Assembly (NCBI RefSeq): GCF_017948245.1
Contig: NZ_CP072867.1
Location: forward strand, 372,001 to 436,000
DNA: 64,000 nucleotides
Source of the DNA: Rhizobium sp. NLR16a
GTDB taxonomy: Bacteria > Pseudomonadota > Alphaproteobacteria > Rhizobiales > Rhizobiaceae
Reading direction: 5' to 3'
Within the stretch, counting starts at the first letter, position 1, and each line of letters opens with the position of its first letter. Positions 1 through 9,858 of this stretch are shown one piece after another. The notes below the pieces were generated by a model. That model saw only the letters and a program-made list of their open reading frames with translations. It made no database searches and had not been told where the DNA came from. A program made the translations under genes and the position numbers.

Positions 1-204
1 GGCATCGGCACGCTGATCGGCCCGCTTTTCGGCGCGGGGTTGGTGGTGGCGCTGGAAAACTACCTCGCGACCTCGGAATTTCCGGTGACGATCATCACCG
101 GCGTCGTCTTCATGGTCTGCGTGCTGATCTTCCGCCGCGGCATCATCGGCGAATTCTATGCCTCGCGGCTCGGGCGGAAGCTGGGCTTCGTCTATCGCCG
201 CTAA
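1..204 (+). CDS. ABC transporter permease, branched-chain amino acid type (LivM-like), C-terminal part
   Basis: The first 67 codons of the window are open in frame 1 and end with TAA; the start lies outside. The fragment reads as the last membrane segments of a LivH/LivM-type inner-membrane permease ([11 protein letters not shown], then a hydrophobic helix ending LIFRRGIIG) and a short basic tail. GTxxGPxxGA followed by VVFMVxVLIFxxGIxG is typical of the C-terminus of LivM proteins. The GMC oxidoreductase and a hydroxyacid dehydrogenase follow on the same strand, so the transporter may import the substrate of those enzymes. The substrate cannot be inferred from this fragment. Confidence 0.75.
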   Translation, partial: GIGTLIGPLFGAGLVVALENYLATSEFPVTIITGVVFMVCVLIFRRGIIGEFYASRLGRKLGFVYRR

Positions 205-280
205 CGGGCGGCCGTCTCCCTCTTTCGCAGCGTGGGCAGAGGCGGGCGGCCAAGCATCTGGATTTTCGTGCAGGGCGCAC

Positions 281-1876
281 ATGGATCGTTACGACTACAT
301 AATCATCGGGGCAGGCAGTGCCGGCTGCGTACTCGCCAATCGTCTATCCGCCGACGGCAGGAGCCGCGTGCTGCTATTGGAAGCCGGCGGCAGCGACAAC
401 TACCACTGGATCCATATCCCAGTCGGCTATCTCTATTGCATCAACAATCCGCGTACCGACTGGTGCTTCACCACGGCGCCGGAAGCGGGGCTGAACGGCC
501 GGGCGCTGAGCTATCCCCGCGGCAAGGTACTCGGCGGCTGCTCCTCGATCAACGGCATGATCTATATGCGCGGTCAGGCGCGCGATTACGACCTCTGGCG
601 GCAGATGGGCTGCAGCGGCTGGGGCTGGGACGATGTTCTGCCCTTCTTCCGCAAGTCCGAGGATTTTTATCGCGGCGAAGACGAGATGCATGGGGTCGGC
701 GGCGAATGGCGCATCGAGAAGGCGCGGGTGCGCTGGGCCGTGCTTGACGCCTTCCAGCAGGCGGCGAGAGAAGTCGGCATCCCCGAGACGGAAGATTTCA
801 ACCGCGGCAGCAATGAAGGTTCCGGCTATTTCGACGTCAACCAGCGCTCGGGCATACGCTGGAACACGTCGAAAGCCTTCCTGCGCCCGGCGCGCAAGCG
901 CTCCAACCTGACGGTGCTTACCAAGGCGCAGGTGCGGCGTCTGCTGGTGGAGGAGGGGGCCGTCGCCGGGGTCGAATTCCAGCACCAGGGCGTGGCGAAG
1001 CGCGCCTATGCGGGCAAGGAAACCATCCTTTCGGCCGGTTCGATCGGCTCGCCGCATATTCTGGAACTCTCCGGCATCGGCAGGGGCGAGGTGCTGCAGC
1101 GGGTGGGCATCGATGTCGTCACCGAGATCAAGAGTGTCGGCGAGAACCTGCAGGATCATCTGCAGCTGCGTCTGGCCTATAAGGTGACCGGCGTTCCGAC
1201 GCTGAACGAAAAGGCGACGAAGCTGATCGGCAAGGCGGCGATCGGGCTCGAATATCTCGTCCGCCGCTCCGGGCCGATGGCGATGGCGCCGAGCCAGCTC
1301 GGCATCTTCACCCGCTCGGGGCCGGACCGGGAGACGCCCGACCTGCAATATCACGTGCAGCCGGTCTCGCTCGAAAAATTCGGCGACCCCGTCCATCCTT
1401 TCCCGGCGATCACCGCGAGCGTCTGCAATCTGAGGCCGGAAAGCCGCGGTTCGGTGCACCTGTCGAGCCCGGATTTTGCCGCACAGCCGACGATCAGCCC
1501 GAAATACCTCTCGACGCAGCGCGATCGTGACATAGCTGTCCGTTCGATACGGTTGACACGCAGGATCGTCGCGCAGCCATCCTTCGCGAGGTTCCGGCCG
1601 GAAGAGTTCAAGCCGGGGCCGAGCTATCAGACCGAGGCCGATCTGGAGCGGGCGGCCGGCGATATCGGCACGACGATCTTCCATCCCGTCGGCACCTGCC
1701 GTATGGGCGCCGACAGGGAGAGCGTCGTCGATCCCAGGCTGAAACTCAGGGCGCTCGGCAAGCTCAGGATCGCCGACGCCTCGGTGATGCCGTCGATCAC
1801 CTCGGGCAACACCAATTCGCCGACGATCATGATCGCCGAAAAGGCGGCGGCGATGATCCTCGAAGACAATCGATAG
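281..1876 (+). CDS. GMC family FAD-dependent oxidoreductase (alcohol/choline dehydrogenase-like)
   Basis: A 531-residue flavoprotein that would oxidise an alcohol, as in the glucose-methanol-choline family. The ADP-binding GxGxxG is at residues 10-15 (IIIGAGSAG), the second GMC signature GGCSSINGM lies near residue 85, and the active-site HPVGTC (His about 468) and SGNTNSP (Asn about 510-512) close the protein. Length is normal for the family. The frame stays open upstream to 158, but the family N-terminus [12 protein letters not shown] starts at 281, so I use that start although its ribosome site is weak. It lies 76 bp after the permease and 9 bp before the dehydrogenase. The substrate is unknown; this is not obviously choline dehydrogenase. 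Confidence 0.88.
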   Translation: MDRYDYIIIGAGSAGCVLANRLSADGRSRVLLLEAGGSDNYHWIHIPVGYLYCINNPRTDWCFTTAPEAGLNGRALSYPRGKVLGGCSSINGMIYMRGQARDYDLWRQMGCSGWGWDDVLPFFRKSEDFYRGEDEMHGVGGEWRIEKARVRWAVLDAFQQAAREVGIPETEDFNRGSNEGSGYFDVNQRSGIRWNTSKAFLRPARKRSNLTVLTKAQVRRLLVEEGAVAGVEFQHQGVAKRAYAGKETILSAGSIGSPHILELSGIGRGEVLQRVGIDVVTEIKSVGENLQDHLQLRLAYKVTGVPTLNEKATKLIGKAAIGLEYLVRRSGPMAMAPSQLGIFTRSGPDRETPDLQYHVQPVSLEKFGDPVHPFPAITASVCNLRPESRGSVHLSSPDFAAQPTISPKYLSTQRDRDIAVRSIRLTRRIVAQPSFARFRPEEFKPGPSYQTEADLERAAGDIGTTIFHPVGTCRMGADRESVVDPRLKLRALGKLRIADASVMPSITSGNTNSPTIMIAEKAAAMILEDNR

Positions 1877-1885
1877 GAGAAGACC

Positions 1886-2767
1886 ATGGCAAGGATCGCA
1901 TTCATCGGGCTCGGCAACATGGGCGGGCCGATGGCGGCCAATCTCGTCAAATCGGGTCACGAGGTTCTCGGCTTCGATCTCGCCGCCTCCGTGCTGAAGG
2001 CGGCCGAGGCGAGCGGCGTCAAACCGGCGAGCCATGCCAGCCAGGCAGTCAAGGACGCGGAGATCGTCATCACGATGCTGCCGCAGGGCCGGCATGTGCT
2101 GACGGCGTGGACCGATATCCTGCAGACTACCGCGCAGGGAACACTTGTCATCGATTGCTCGACCATCGATGTCGAGAGCAGCCGCAAGGCGCATGAGATG
2201 GCCAACGCAGCAGGCTGCCTGTCGCTTGATGCACCCGTCTCGGGTGGCACGGGCGGCGCGAGCGCGGGAACGCTGACCTTCATGACCGGCGGCTCCCCGG
2301 AAGCCTTCGCCCGGGCGAAGCCGATCCTCGAAGCCATGGGCAAGAAGATCGTCCATTGCGGCGAGGCGGGCGCTGGTCAGGCGGCGAAGATCTGCAACAA
2401 CATGATCCTCGGCATCTCGATGGTCGGCGTCTGCGAAGCCTTCGTGCTGGCCGAGAAACTCGGCCTCTCGCATCAGGCGCTGTTCGACGTCGCCTCGACC
2501 TCATCAGGCCAGTGCTGGTCGATCAACACCTATTGCCCGGTTCCCGGGCCGGTGCCGACCTCGCCTGCCAACAATGGTTACAAGCCAGGTTTTGCCGCAG
2601 CCTTGATGCTGAAGGATCTCAAGCTCTCGCAGGAGGCGGCGCTCGCGAGCGGCGCTTCAACGCCGATGGGCGCGGAGGCTGCGCAACTTTATGCGCTCTT
2701 CGAAAAGCAGGGCAATGGCGGCAGGGATTTTTCCGCCATCATCGAGATGTTCCGCGAGAAGGTGTAG
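1886..2767 (+). CDS. mmsB: 3-hydroxyisobutyrate dehydrogenase-like NAD(P)-dependent beta-hydroxyacid dehydrogenase
   Basis: A 293-residue cytosolic dehydrogenase of the 3-hydroxyisobutyrate / tartronate-semialdehyde reductase family. The Rossmann motif IGLGNMGGPM is at residues 7-16, the substrate-binding DAPVSGGTGG near residues 115-124, and the catalytic lysine in GAGQAAKICNN is K168. SPxAFAxAKPILEAMG and a C-terminal DFSAII are also typical. An AGGAG site precedes the ATG. It probably shares an mRNA with the GMC oxidoreductase. The symbol reflects best family resemblance; oxidation of 3-hydroxyisobutyrate (valine catabolism) is inferred, and another short 3-hydroxyacid is possible. Confidence 0.8.
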   Translation: MARIAFIGLGNMGGPMAANLVKSGHEVLGFDLAASVLKAAEASGVKPASHASQAVKDAEIVITMLPQGRHVLTAWTDILQTTAQGTLVIDCSTIDVESSRKAHEMANAAGCLSLDAPVSGGTGGASAGTLTFMTGGSPEAFARAKPILEAMGKKIVHCGEAGAGQAAKICNNMILGISMVGVCEAFVLAEKLGLSHQALFDVASTSSGQCWSINTYCPVPGPVPTSPANNGYKPGFAAALMLKDLKLSQEAALASGASTPMGAEAAQLYALFEKQGNGGRDFSAIIEMFREKV

Positions 2768-2775
2768 GCGACGGC

Positions 2776-3555
2776 CTACAAGAGATAGCTGACCGGTTCC
2801 CTTCGAACCGGGTGCGGGAAGACGTCCATGCCGACGCCGAAAATCGAGTGCAGCGTGTCGGCCTGCATGATCTCGGCGGGCGTGCCTTCGGCCGTGATCC
2901 GGCCGCGGCTGAGCGCGACGATCGCGTCGCAGTAGCGGGCGGCGAGGTTGATATCGTGCAGCACGATGACGACGGTCAGCCCGCGTTCATGGCTGAGATC
3001 CTGTACCAGGGAGAGAACGCTCGCCTGATGGGCGAGGTCAAGCGCCGATGTCGGTTCGTCGAGTAGCAGGCAGCTGGCATCCTGGACGAGCATCATGGCG
3101 ATCCAGGCGCGCTGGCGCTCGCCGCCAGACATGTTGGCAACGAGGCGATCGGCAAAATCCTCAAGACCGGTGCGGGCGATCGCCTCCTCGACCTTGCTGC
3201 GGTCCGTTGCGGTGAAGCGCCCGAGCGTACCGTGCCAGGGAAAACGGCCGAGCGCCACCAGTTCGCGCACGGTCATCCCGTCGGCCGCCGGGGTGAATTG
3301 CGGCATATAGGCGACGTGCCGGGCAAACTCGCGGGCACCCCAGTCAGCCGCCGGCTTGTCGTCGAAGGCGATGGCGCCGGATTGCGGCGCGATCTGGCGG
3401 GCGAGGATCTTCAAAAGCGTGCTCTTGCCAGACCCGTTCGGCCCCACCAGACCGTAGATGCGGCCCTTTTCGAGGGTCAGGTCGACGCCCGAGAGGATCG
3501 ACTTCGGCCCGATGGCATAGGTAATTCCGGACAGGGCAAGGAAGGACGAAGGCAT
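2776..3555 (-). CDS. ABC transporter ATP-binding protein, iron-siderophore type (FhuC/FecE-like)
   Basis: A 259-residue nucleotide-binding subunit of a siderophore/haem/B12-type importer. Walker A GPNGSGKST is at residues 38-46, followed by signature MSGGERQRAW, Walker B LLLDEPTSALD and the switch histidine in VIVLHDINLA. The C-terminal GVGMDVFPHPV is characteristic of the FecE/FhuC group. The frame extends upstream to a TTG at 3594, but the ATG at 3555 has a GGAG 6 nt upstream and is preferred. No binding protein or permease of this class lies nearby, so it is an orphan subunit here. It converges with the preceding dehydrogenase gene. Confidence 0.85.
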   Translation of the reverse strand: MPSSFLALSGITYAIGPKSILSGVDLTLEKGRIYGLVGPNGSGKSTLLKILARQIAPQSGAIAFDDKPAADWGAREFARHVAYMPQFTPAADGMTVRELVALGRFPWHGTLGRFTATDRSKVEEAIARTGLEDFADRLVANMSGGERQRAWIAMMLVQDASCLLLDEPTSALDLAHQASVLSLVQDLSHERGLTVVIVLHDINLAARYCDAIVALSRGRITAEGTPAEIMQADTLHSIFGVGMDVFPHPVRREPVSYLL

Positions 3556-3714
3556 GGTCTGCTCCAGGTTCGGCACTGCAGGTTCGGGAGGCAAGCCCTC
3601 CCTTCACACCCGGTTCCTGCAAAACTAAACTATGATTGTCAACTTATCTTTTTCCGCTGAGCAAGAAAGCGGGAGCGCGGGCATTGTCGAGGCCGCAGGC
3701 AGAAATGACGTCAA

Positions 3715-4473
3715 TCAGGTCTTCGACACCGAAAAACTCAGCCTGGCGTCGCCGAAGAGGATGTCGATCTCGCCGGGTTCAGACAGTTCGATGGCGCCGC
3801 TCAACGTGCCCGTCGTGATCAGCGCGCCTGCCTTCAGCGATGTTTCCGGACGCAAGTCGTCATTGGCGTAGTCGACCAGCCAGGTGAGAACGTCGCCCTT
3901 CGGATGCTGGGCCGGACCGTCATAGATGGTGCGGCCGGCATGGGTGACCTTGAGCGGCGTGCCGCCGGCGGTATCGACAAGGCTGTTGTCGAGCTTCGGA
4001 CCGAGCACATAGCCGCTGTTGCCGAGGCGGTCGGCGGCAAAGAGCAGGAAGGAAACGCTGCCGCTTTCCCTGACCGCGCTGAGCAGCAGTTCGGCGCCGA
4101 GATGGACAGTGGAGATCGCCTTGACCACTTCGGCGCGGCTGTACGGCTTACCCGTGCGGATCGGCAGGTCATTGCCGAGGCGAACAGCAATTTCGGTTTC
4201 GAATTTCAAGCCGGGATACCAGGGGATATCAGCACCGAAGACCGATTCGGCATAGGGATGCAGCGGACCGCTGACGGCCTGGCCTTGCGGCGAGACCGTC
4301 ACCTTCCATGCATTGCTGGAAATGCCATCGGCCGCGGCGAGGAAATGCTGGGCTTCCATCGCCTGATGGAGGTCAGCTGGCGGCAGAAAGGCGCTGGTCG
4401 CCTCCTGTATGCCGGCTTGGCGCAGACTGTAAAGCCTGGCTGCGAGGGCGCGCGAATCGAATGCTTCTGTCAT
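3715..4473 (-). CDS. 2-keto-4-pentenoate hydratase-like protein (MhpD/HpaH type, fumarylacetoacetase superfamily)
   Basis: A 252-residue protein resembling hydratases and decarboxylases of meta-cleavage pathways, which add water to 2-hydroxy-2,4-dienoates. Family features are the helical N-terminus (LAARLYSLRQAG), the middle WKVTVSPQGQ segment, the metal-binding region KFETEIAVRLGNDLP, and the C-terminal GALITTGTLSG ending in a short beta strand. The ATG at 4473 has GAGGAG 6 nt upstream, so I use it rather than the longer frame to 4506. It lies 81 bp beyond rhaK on the same strand and could be read through from the rha operon, but no rhamnose role is known. No partner aromatic-degradation genes are visible. 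Confidence 0.75.
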   Translation of the reverse strand: MTEAFDSRALAARLYSLRQAGIQEATSAFLPPADLHQAMEAQHFLAAADGISSNAWKVTVSPQGQAVSGPLHPYAESVFGADIPWYPGLKFETEIAVRLGNDLPIRTGKPYSRAEVVKAISTVHLGAELLLSAVRESGSVSFLLFAADRLGNSGYVLGPKLDNSLVDTAGGTPLKVTHAGRTIYDGPAQHPKGDVLTWLVDYANDDLRPETSLKAGALITTGTLSGAIELSEPGEIDILFGDARLSFSVSKT

Positions 4474-4554
4474 GCTGTCTCCTCGACCTGATTTTGGAGG
4501 TGCCACACTAACCGCAAGCCGGCGAGGAACAAGGGGCGCGCCTGGGAAAAGCTG

Positions 4555-5928
4555 CTATTTCATCGCCGCGAACCAGCGATCGCGATAGGCCTTGAGCCTG
4601 GGGATATCGGTCGGCGGAACATGTGTCTGCGCCCCGGAGACCGGCCGGATGCCGGTCAGAAGGGCGGCCCCCTGGCTGGTGCCGGTCGAGCCGGGAAGGG
4701 CGATGACATCGCGGCCGGTGAGGGCGGCGAGCAGCTTGAGATAGGTTCCGTTCAGGGCAAAGGGCCCTTCGACGATGACAGGGCCCTTGGCGCTGATCAG
4801 TCCGAGACATGCATCGGTCATCAGCGCGAGATAGAGGCAGCTGGCGGCAAAACGCTCCTCGCGGCTCGCGTCTTCGGCGCCGATCCAGCGGCTTGCCTTG
4901 CCCGGAAACGGTCCCGAACCGGAGGCGATATTGGCCAGCAGCATGATGCCCTTGTCGATGACGGCGCCGATCGCTGCCTGCGCGGCCTTTTCGTCGACAG
5001 GGCCGATTTCGGCCGAAAGGATATCGAATTCCCGCCCGCCCATGAAACGCGAGGAGGGAACGGCGCGGCCATAGGCGTCGACATTGGCAAGCGCATCGCG
5101 TTTCGGATCGAGGTGGTCGAGATCGCCGCCGACGCCGAAACTGATGACCCAGGTGCCTGTCGAGACGACGGCGAAAGGGGCTTGCCGATGGACGAGGTGC
5201 GGCAGCAGCGAGGCGTTGGAATCGTGGATGCCGCAATAGACGGGCACGGAGATGCCGATATCGTCGGCAATATCAGGCAGGACAGGGCCCAGCGCATCGA
5301 AGGCGGAGCGGATCGGCGCCATCAGACCGCGGATGCCGAGCCTGTCGACGAGTGAGGAATAGCTTGATGTTTTCGGGTTCCAGAGGTCGGTGTGACAGCC
5401 GAGCGAAGTCAGCTCATTGGTGGCGACGCCGGTCAGCCGCGCCGCCCAATATTGCGCGTAGGTTACGATGGTCGTGACCTGGGCGAATTCCTCGGGAAAG
5501 GCGGTCTTCTGGTAGTGCAGCTGCGCGCCGACATTGAGGCCCATTGCTAGGCGCGGCGAGAAGGTTTCCTCGAAGGAAGGACGCAGCCGCGTATAGGCAT
5601 CCCGGATGTCCTCCGGATATTCATGCTCGTAGTCGATCACGGGCATGGCGAGAGCACCGTCCCGGTCGAGCAGCGCGGCTGCGGCGCCATGGGTGGTGAT
5701 CGAAATGGCATCGAAGCCGGGGTCCCGCGCCAGGCCTTTCAGTGCGTCGAGGGCGAAGGACCAGAGCGCCTCGATATCATAATGCGGGTAGAGGCCGGTC
5801 TTGATCATGATGTTCGGCCGTTTCAGGACGGCGATCTCGGCGCCTGTCCCACTGTCGAGCACGACGACCTTGGCATTGGTCTTGCCGATATCGAGGACGG
5901 CGATGCGGCGATAGGAACTGGTGGTCAT
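4555..5928 (-). CDS. rhaK: L-rhamnulokinase-type FGGY sugar kinase RhaK
   Basis: A 457-residue ASKHA-fold kinase that phosphorylates L-rhamnulose with ATP. The N-terminal phosphate-1 motif is [16 protein letters not shown] (residues 9-24), ISITTHG lies near residue 80, and the C-terminal ATP-binding loop includes [13 protein letters not shown]. It is the last gene of the leftward rha operon and overlaps rhaU by 4 bp (ATGA). In R. leguminosarum the rhaK product is also required for rhamnose uptake by the RhaSTPQ transporter (established for that species); gene order and proteins here match that system. It belongs to a group distinct from the enteric RhaB. Confidence 0.93.
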   Translation of the reverse strand: MTTSSYRRIAVLDIGKTNAKVVVLDSGTGAEIAVLKRPNIMIKTGLYPHYDIEALWSFALDALKGLARDPGFDAISITTHGAAAALLDRDGALAMPVIDYEHEYPEDIRDAYTRLRPSFEETFSPRLAMGLNVGAQLHYQKTAFPEEFAQVTTIVTYAQYWAARLTGVATNELTSLGCHTDLWNPKTSSYSSLVDRLGIRGLMAPIRSAFDALGPVLPDIADDIGISVPVYCGIHDSNASLLPHLVHRQAPFAVVSTGTWVISFGVGGDLDHLDPKRDALANVDAYGRAVPSSRFMGGREFDILSAEIGPVDEKAAQAAIGAVIDKGIMLLANIASGSGPFPGKASRWIGAEDASREERFAASCLYLALMTDACLGLISAKGPVIVEGPFALNGTYLKLLAALTGRDVIALPGSTGTSQGAALLTGIRPVSGAQTHVPPTDIPRLKAYRDRWFAAMK

Positions 5929-6245
5929 GGCATGTGGAAGAGGGTGACGAGGTCGCTTTGAACAGGCGAATTATCCGGATTGGTCGCCATGATATCGGCC
6001 ATATGAGCCCACCATTTTTTCATGACCGGATGGTCCGGCAGGCTCGTCATCGTGTGGTCCTTCGACCGCGTCAGCACGCCGAACAGTGTGTTGGTCTCGC
6101 GGTCGAGATGGATCGAATAGTCGCTGGCGCCCGACTGGTGCAGCAGATCGACCAGCTCCGGCCAGATCTCGTCATGCCGCTTGCGGTATTCGGTTTCCAT
6201 GCCGGGATTGAGCTGCATCTTGAAGGCGTGTTTTTCCAGGGTCAT
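5925..6245 (-). CDS. rhaU: L-rhamnose mutarotase RhaU (RhaM family)
   Basis: A 106-residue protein of the L-rhamnose mutarotase family, which interconverts alpha and beta anomers of rhamnose after uptake. The family hallmarks are [11 protein letters not shown] near the N-terminus, [18 protein letters not shown] and the late [12 protein letters not shown] helix. The length is normal for this dimeric ferredoxin-like fold. It is translationally coupled on both sides: its start overlaps the rhaQ stop and its stop overlaps the rhaK start, each by 4 bp. In R. leguminosarum rhaU was shown to encode this mutarotase, which supports the symbol. Confidence 0.94.
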   Translation of the reverse strand: MTLEKHAFKMQLNPGMETEYRKRHDEIWPELVDLLHQSGASDYSIHLDRETNTLFGVLTRSKDHTMTSLPDHPVMKKWWAHMADIMATNPDNSPVQSDLVTLFHMP

Positions 6246-7252
6246 CGGGAGCTCATGAGCTTGATGCGGCGGGCGATAATCGGAATCGCGATGGTGATGA
6301 TGAGGAGAAGGCCGATGAAGATCGACATGACGATGCCGGGCACGTTCAACAGGCCGAGGCCGAAGGTGACGAGGCCCATGACGAAGGCGGCGATCACGAC
6401 GCCGCCGATCGTGCCCGAGCCGCCGAGGATTGAGATACCGCCGAGCACGACCATGGTGACGACCTCGAGTTCCCAGCCTTGGGCGATCGACGGCCGGGTC
6501 GAGCCGAGCCGCGAAGTCAGGCAGACGGCGGCAACACCGCTCATGACGCCGGTCAGCAGGAAGAGAATGAATTTGACGCGCTCGACCGGGATGCCGGAGA
6601 AGCGGGCGGCGAAATCATTGTTGCCGATCGCATAGACCTGCCGGCCGAAATTCGTCGCATGCAGCAGGATGGCAAAGAGGATCGCCAGCACGAAGAACAG
6701 CACGAATTCGAAGGAGAACACCCAGAACACGTAGCCCTGGCCGAAATAGGCGAAATCGGAAGGGTACTTGCCGTAGGCCTGGTCGCCGAGCACGATATAG
6801 GAAATGCCGCGGAACAGGCTCATCGTGCCGATGGTGACAACAATCGACGGCAGTTTCAGCACCGAAACGAGCACGCCGTTGAAGATGCCGCAGGCAAGGC
6901 CGGTGCCGATGCCGATCGCGACCAGGCCCGGCGTGCCGACGCCGAGTTGCGCCGCCGCCCCCATCGCCGTCGAGGCGAGGGCGATGATCGCGGCGACCGA
7001 GAGGTCGATTTCGCCCGAGATGACGAGCAGCGCCATGGCGAAGGCGATCATCGCCTTTTCGGTGAAGTTGAAAGTCGCGTCCGAGAGGTTCCAGGCATCG
7101 AGGAAATAGGGTGAGGCCACGGAATTGAAGATGAAGATCAGGATGGCGACGCCGAAGAGCAGCACTTCCCAACTCGACATGATGCGTTTGAACGGCGTGC
7201 CGAGCCGATCGGGAATGATCCGTTTTTCGGGCGTTGGAGAAACGGTGCTCAT
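6242..7252 (-). CDS. rhaQ: Rhamnose ABC transporter permease RhaQ
   Basis: A 336-residue inner-membrane permease of the ribose/AraH class (BPD_transp_2). The N-terminus is cytoplasmic, followed by about nine hydrophobic segments. The conserved motifs [14 protein letters not shown] and [17 protein letters not shown] are typical of carbohydrate uptake transporter family 2. It pairs with RhaP to form the channel energised by RhaT. The start overlaps the rhaP stop by 4 bp and the stop overlaps the rhaU start by 4 bp, which implies stoichiometric translation. Order and context identify it as rhaQ. Confidence 0.92.
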   Translation of the reverse strand: MSTVSPTPEKRIIPDRLGTPFKRIMSSWEVLLFGVAILIFIFNSVASPYFLDAWNLSDATFNFTEKAMIAFAMALLVISGEIDLSVAAIIALASTAMGAAAQLGVGTPGLVAIGIGTGLACGIFNGVLVSVLKLPSIVVTIGTMSLFRGISYIVLGDQAYGKYPSDFAYFGQGYVFWVFSFEFVLFFVLAILFAILLHATNFGRQVYAIGNNDFAARFSGIPVERVKFILFLLTGVMSGVAAVCLTSRLGSTRPSIAQGWELEVVTMVVLGGISILGGSGTIGGVVIAAFVMGLVTFGLGLLNVPGIVMSIFIGLLLIITIAIPIIARRIKLMSSR

Positions 7253-8238
7253 GCTGCGACCTCCGCTGCTGCGCGGTCACGCAGGATGATGCGGCCTCGA
7301 TTGCGCTCGCGCCTTGCGTTGAAGACGACGGCGAGAATGATAACGGTGCCGGAGATCGCCATCTGCGTGAAGGGCGAAATGCCGATGACCGGCAGGGCGT
7401 TCTTGATGACGCCGAGGAACAGCGCGCCGAGCACGGTGCCGGCGACCGAGCCGACGCCGCCGGCAATCGAGATGCCGCCGATGACGCAGGCCGCAACGCT
7501 GTCGAGCTCGAAGCCGTTGGCGATATCGACATAGGCGACCGCATAACGCGAAACCCATAAATAGCTGGAAAGGCCGGCGAGCGCGCCCGAGAGCACGAAG
7601 GCGAGGAATTTCGTGCGGCCGGTATCGATGCCGGCATAGACGGCAGCTGTCGGATTGCCGCCGGTCGCATAGGCCGAGCGGCCGAACGGGCTGTAGCGCA
7701 GCAGCATGTACATCAGCGCGACGATGATGATCGCAACCCAGCTCAGCACCGGTAGGCCGAGGATCGGCGTGCGGGGAACGGCGAGGAAGGTCGGCGTCAT
7801 CTGGTGGGCGTTCACCCAGGCGCCGCCGGAGAGCACGAAGGCCATGCCGCGATAGATGGTGAGCGTGCCGAGGGTCACGACGATCGGCGGGATTTCCAGG
7901 CGCCAGACGAGGAAGCCGTTGATGGTGCCGAGGGCAGCGCCGATCACGACCGCGGCGAGGATCAGCACGATCAGCGGCAGGCCGGGAAAGGCGGCGTTCA
8001 TCATCGCGATCGCCATGCCGGTAAAGGCAAGGTTGGCGGCCACCGAGAGATCGATCGATTTCGTCAGGATAACAGTCATCTGGGCAAGGCCAAGAATGAT
8101 GAGGATCGCTGTGTCGTTGAAGATGCCGGCGAGATTATCCGGTGTGGCGAAATCGGCCGCCCGCGTCGAGAAGATGCCAATCATCAGCACGATGATGGCA
8201 AAGAGCAGGGTTTCGCGTTTTCTGATCAGTTTGGCCAT
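7249..8238 (-). CDS. rhaP: Rhamnose ABC transporter permease RhaP
   Basis: A 329-residue inner-membrane permease paralogous to RhaQ. It has the CUT2 motifs TKSIDLSVAANLAFTG and CVIGGISIAGGVGSVAGTV with about nine membrane helices. A GTG at 8247 extends the frame by three codons, but the ATG at 8238 sits 8 nt after a GAGG and is preferred. Only about 10 bp separate it from rhaT. It forms the rhamnose channel with RhaQ. The C-terminus ([17 protein letters not shown]) is basic and cytoplasmic. Confidence 0.92.
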   Translation of the reverse strand: MAKLIRKRETLLFAIIVLMIGIFSTRAADFATPDNLAGIFNDTAILIILGLAQMTVILTKSIDLSVAANLAFTGMAIAMMNAAFPGLPLIVLILAAVVIGAALGTINGFLVWRLEIPPIVVTLGTLTIYRGMAFVLSGGAWVNAHQMTPTFLAVPRTPILGLPVLSWVAIIIVALMYMLLRYSPFGRSAYATGGNPTAAVYAGIDTGRTKFLAFVLSGALAGLSSYLWVSRYAVAYVDIANGFELDSVAACVIGGISIAGGVGSVAGTVLGALFLGVIKNALPVIGISPFTQMAISGTVIILAVVFNARRERNRGRIILRDRAAAEVAA

Positions 8239-8248
8239 GCCCGTCACC

Positions 8249-9784
8249 TCATGCGTTTCCGGTCGCCGCGCGCACCAGCGCCTCCGGCGAAAGCTGATCG
8301 CGCTCGAAGAGCCCGGCCGACAGGCCTTCCTTCATCACCAGAACGCGGTCCGACATGCCGATGATCTCGGGCAGCTCGGAAGAGATCATGATGATCGAGA
8401 GGCCCTCTGCGGCAAGCTCGCTGATGAAGCCGTGGACGGCGGCTTTCGAGCCGATGTCGATGCCCTTTGTAGGCTCATCGAGGATGATGACCTTGGGCAT
8501 GGTGGCGAGCCACTTGCCGATGACGACCTTCTGCTGGTTGCCGCCCGACAGCGTGCCGACCGGCACGGAGAGGGCGGCGGCGCGCAGATCCAGCCGCTCG
8601 GCATATTTTCGGGCGAGCGCGAATTCTTCCGCCGCCTGCAGGAAGCCCTTGCGCGAGGTGCGCGTCAGCGACGGCAGCGTCATGTTCTGGTAGATCGGCA
8701 TCGGCAGCGCCAGGCCGTGGCGGCCGCGCTCTTCCGGCACATAGACGATGCCGGCCTTGATGGCGTCATGCGGCGAGCTGATCGAAATTTCCCGGCCTTC
8801 CAGCGTCAACCTGCCGGAGAGCGGCCTGGTGATGCCGAAGAGCGATTGCGCGAGTTCCGATCGTCCGGCGCCGATCAGGCCGTAAATGCCGAGAATCTCA
8901 CCCTTGCGCAGGGTCAGCGAAATATCGCGGAATTCGGTGCGGTGGCTGTATTTTTCCACGTCGAGCACCGGGCCGCCGATCGCGACATCGATCTTCGGAA
9001 AGACGTTTTCGACGTCACGGCCGACCATCATGCGGACGATTTCGTCCTGCGGTGTTTCCTTGAGCTTACCCCGGCCGACAGCGCGGCCGTCGCGGAAGAC
9101 GACGAAATCGTCGGCGATCTCGTAAAGCTCGTCGAACTTGTGGCTGATGAAGAGGATCGCCTTGCCCTGTTCCTTCAGGCCCTTGATGATGCGGAAGAGA
9201 TCGTCGATCTCCTTGCGGGAAAGGGCGGCCGTCGGCTCGTCCATGATGACGATGCGGGCCTCGATCGACAGAGCGCGGGCAATCGCCACCAGGTGACGTT
9301 GCGCGATCGAGAGGTCCTTCAGCCGGATCGTCGGATCGATATTGCTTTCAAGCGCCGTCAGCAGCGTCTTCGAGCGGCTGTTCATCATCTGCCAGTCGAT
9401 GGTGCGGAAGCGCGTGCGCGGCGCATGACCGAGGAAGATGTTTTCGGCAACCGTCAGCTCGTCGAACAGCACGGTTTCCTGGTGGATGGCGGTGACGCCG
9501 GCATCGATCGCCGCCTGGGCGCTCGCGAAGGTCACTGTCCGGCCGTCAACCAGGATCTCGCCTTCGTTCGGCCTGTAGATGCCGGTCAGGATCTTGACGA
9601 GTGTCGACTTGCCGGCGCCGTTTTCGCCGATCAGCGCCGTGACCGTGCCGGGGTGAAGCGCGATGCTGACATTGTCGAGCGCTTTCACGCCGGGAAAGAT
9701 CTGGGAGATGCCGCGCATTTCCAGAATGGCGGGGGCATCGCCGGTTTTGCTGTCCGTGACGGATTGTTGAAAGGCGGCGTTCAT
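8249..9784 (-). CDS. rhaT: Rhamnose ABC transporter ATPase RhaT (double nucleotide-binding domain)
   Basis: A 511-residue tandem ATPase of the RbsA/AraG type. Domain 1 has Walker A GENGAGKST (about residues 53-61), the LSIAQRHLVAIARAL signature region and Walker B VIMDEPTAAL. Domain 2 has the degenerate P-loop GLIGAGRSEL, the signature LSGGNQQKVVIGKWL and VIILDEPTKGID. A degenerate second P-loop is normal for this class. It energises RhaP/RhaQ uptake of rhamnose delivered by RhaS. In R. leguminosarum the RhaT N-terminus has been linked to functional interaction with RhaK. It is separated from rhaS by 74 bp holding a strong hairpin. Confidence 0.94.
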   Translation of the reverse strand: MNAAFQQSVTDSKTGDAPAILEMRGISQIFPGVKALDNVSIALHPGTVTALIGENGAGKSTLVKILTGIYRPNEGEILVDGRTVTFASAQAAIDAGVTAIHQETVLFDELTVAENIFLGHAPRTRFRTIDWQMMNSRSKTLLTALESNIDPTIRLKDLSIAQRHLVAIARALSIEARIVIMDEPTAALSRKEIDDLFRIIKGLKEQGKAILFISHKFDELYEIADDFVVFRDGRAVGRGKLKETPQDEIVRMMVGRDVENVFPKIDVAIGGPVLDVEKYSHRTEFRDISLTLRKGEILGIYGLIGAGRSELAQSLFGITRPLSGRLTLEGREISISSPHDAIKAGIVYVPEERGRHGLALPMPIYQNMTLPSLTRTSRKGFLQAAEEFALARKYAERLDLRAAALSVPVGTLSGGNQQKVVIGKWLATMPKVIILDEPTKGIDIGSKAAVHGFISELAAEGLSIIMISSELPEIIGMSDRVLVMKEGLSAGLFERDQLSPEALVRAATGNA

Positions 9785-9813
9785 CGGCTTTCTACCAGTG
9801 TCGAATGAGAAAT

Positions 9814-9837
9814 CCCGGCGGCTAACAGGCCGCCGGG
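9814..9837 (-). terminator. Intercistronic hairpin between rhaS and rhaT (mRNA-stabilising or attenuating)
   Basis: A perfect 9-bp GC-only stem (cccggcggc / gccgccggg) with a 6-nt loop fills the rhaS-rhaT gap. On the transcribed minus strand it is not followed by a T-run, so it is unlikely to be a complete terminator. Binding-protein genes in ABC operons are often followed by such structures, which raise their mRNA level above that of the membrane subunits. That role is inference here. Confidence 0.6.
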
Positions 9838-9858
9838 CTTTTATAGAGCTGCTTCGGA

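Noticed and set aside
374..2473. Long open frame (about 700 codons) on the minus strand
   Set aside because: It lies opposite the GMC oxidoreductase and the dehydrogenase, is rich in Arg and His, has no recognisable domain, and arises from the GC-rich codon pattern of the real genes.
7856..9808. 650-codon plus-strand frame opposite rhaP and rhaT
   Set aside because: Covers parts of two established genes on the other strand and has only low-complexity charged sequence.
9814..9837. rhaS-rhaT hairpin as a full terminator ending the operon
   Set aside because: No T-run on the transcribed strand and the downstream genes are tightly coupled members of the same transporter.
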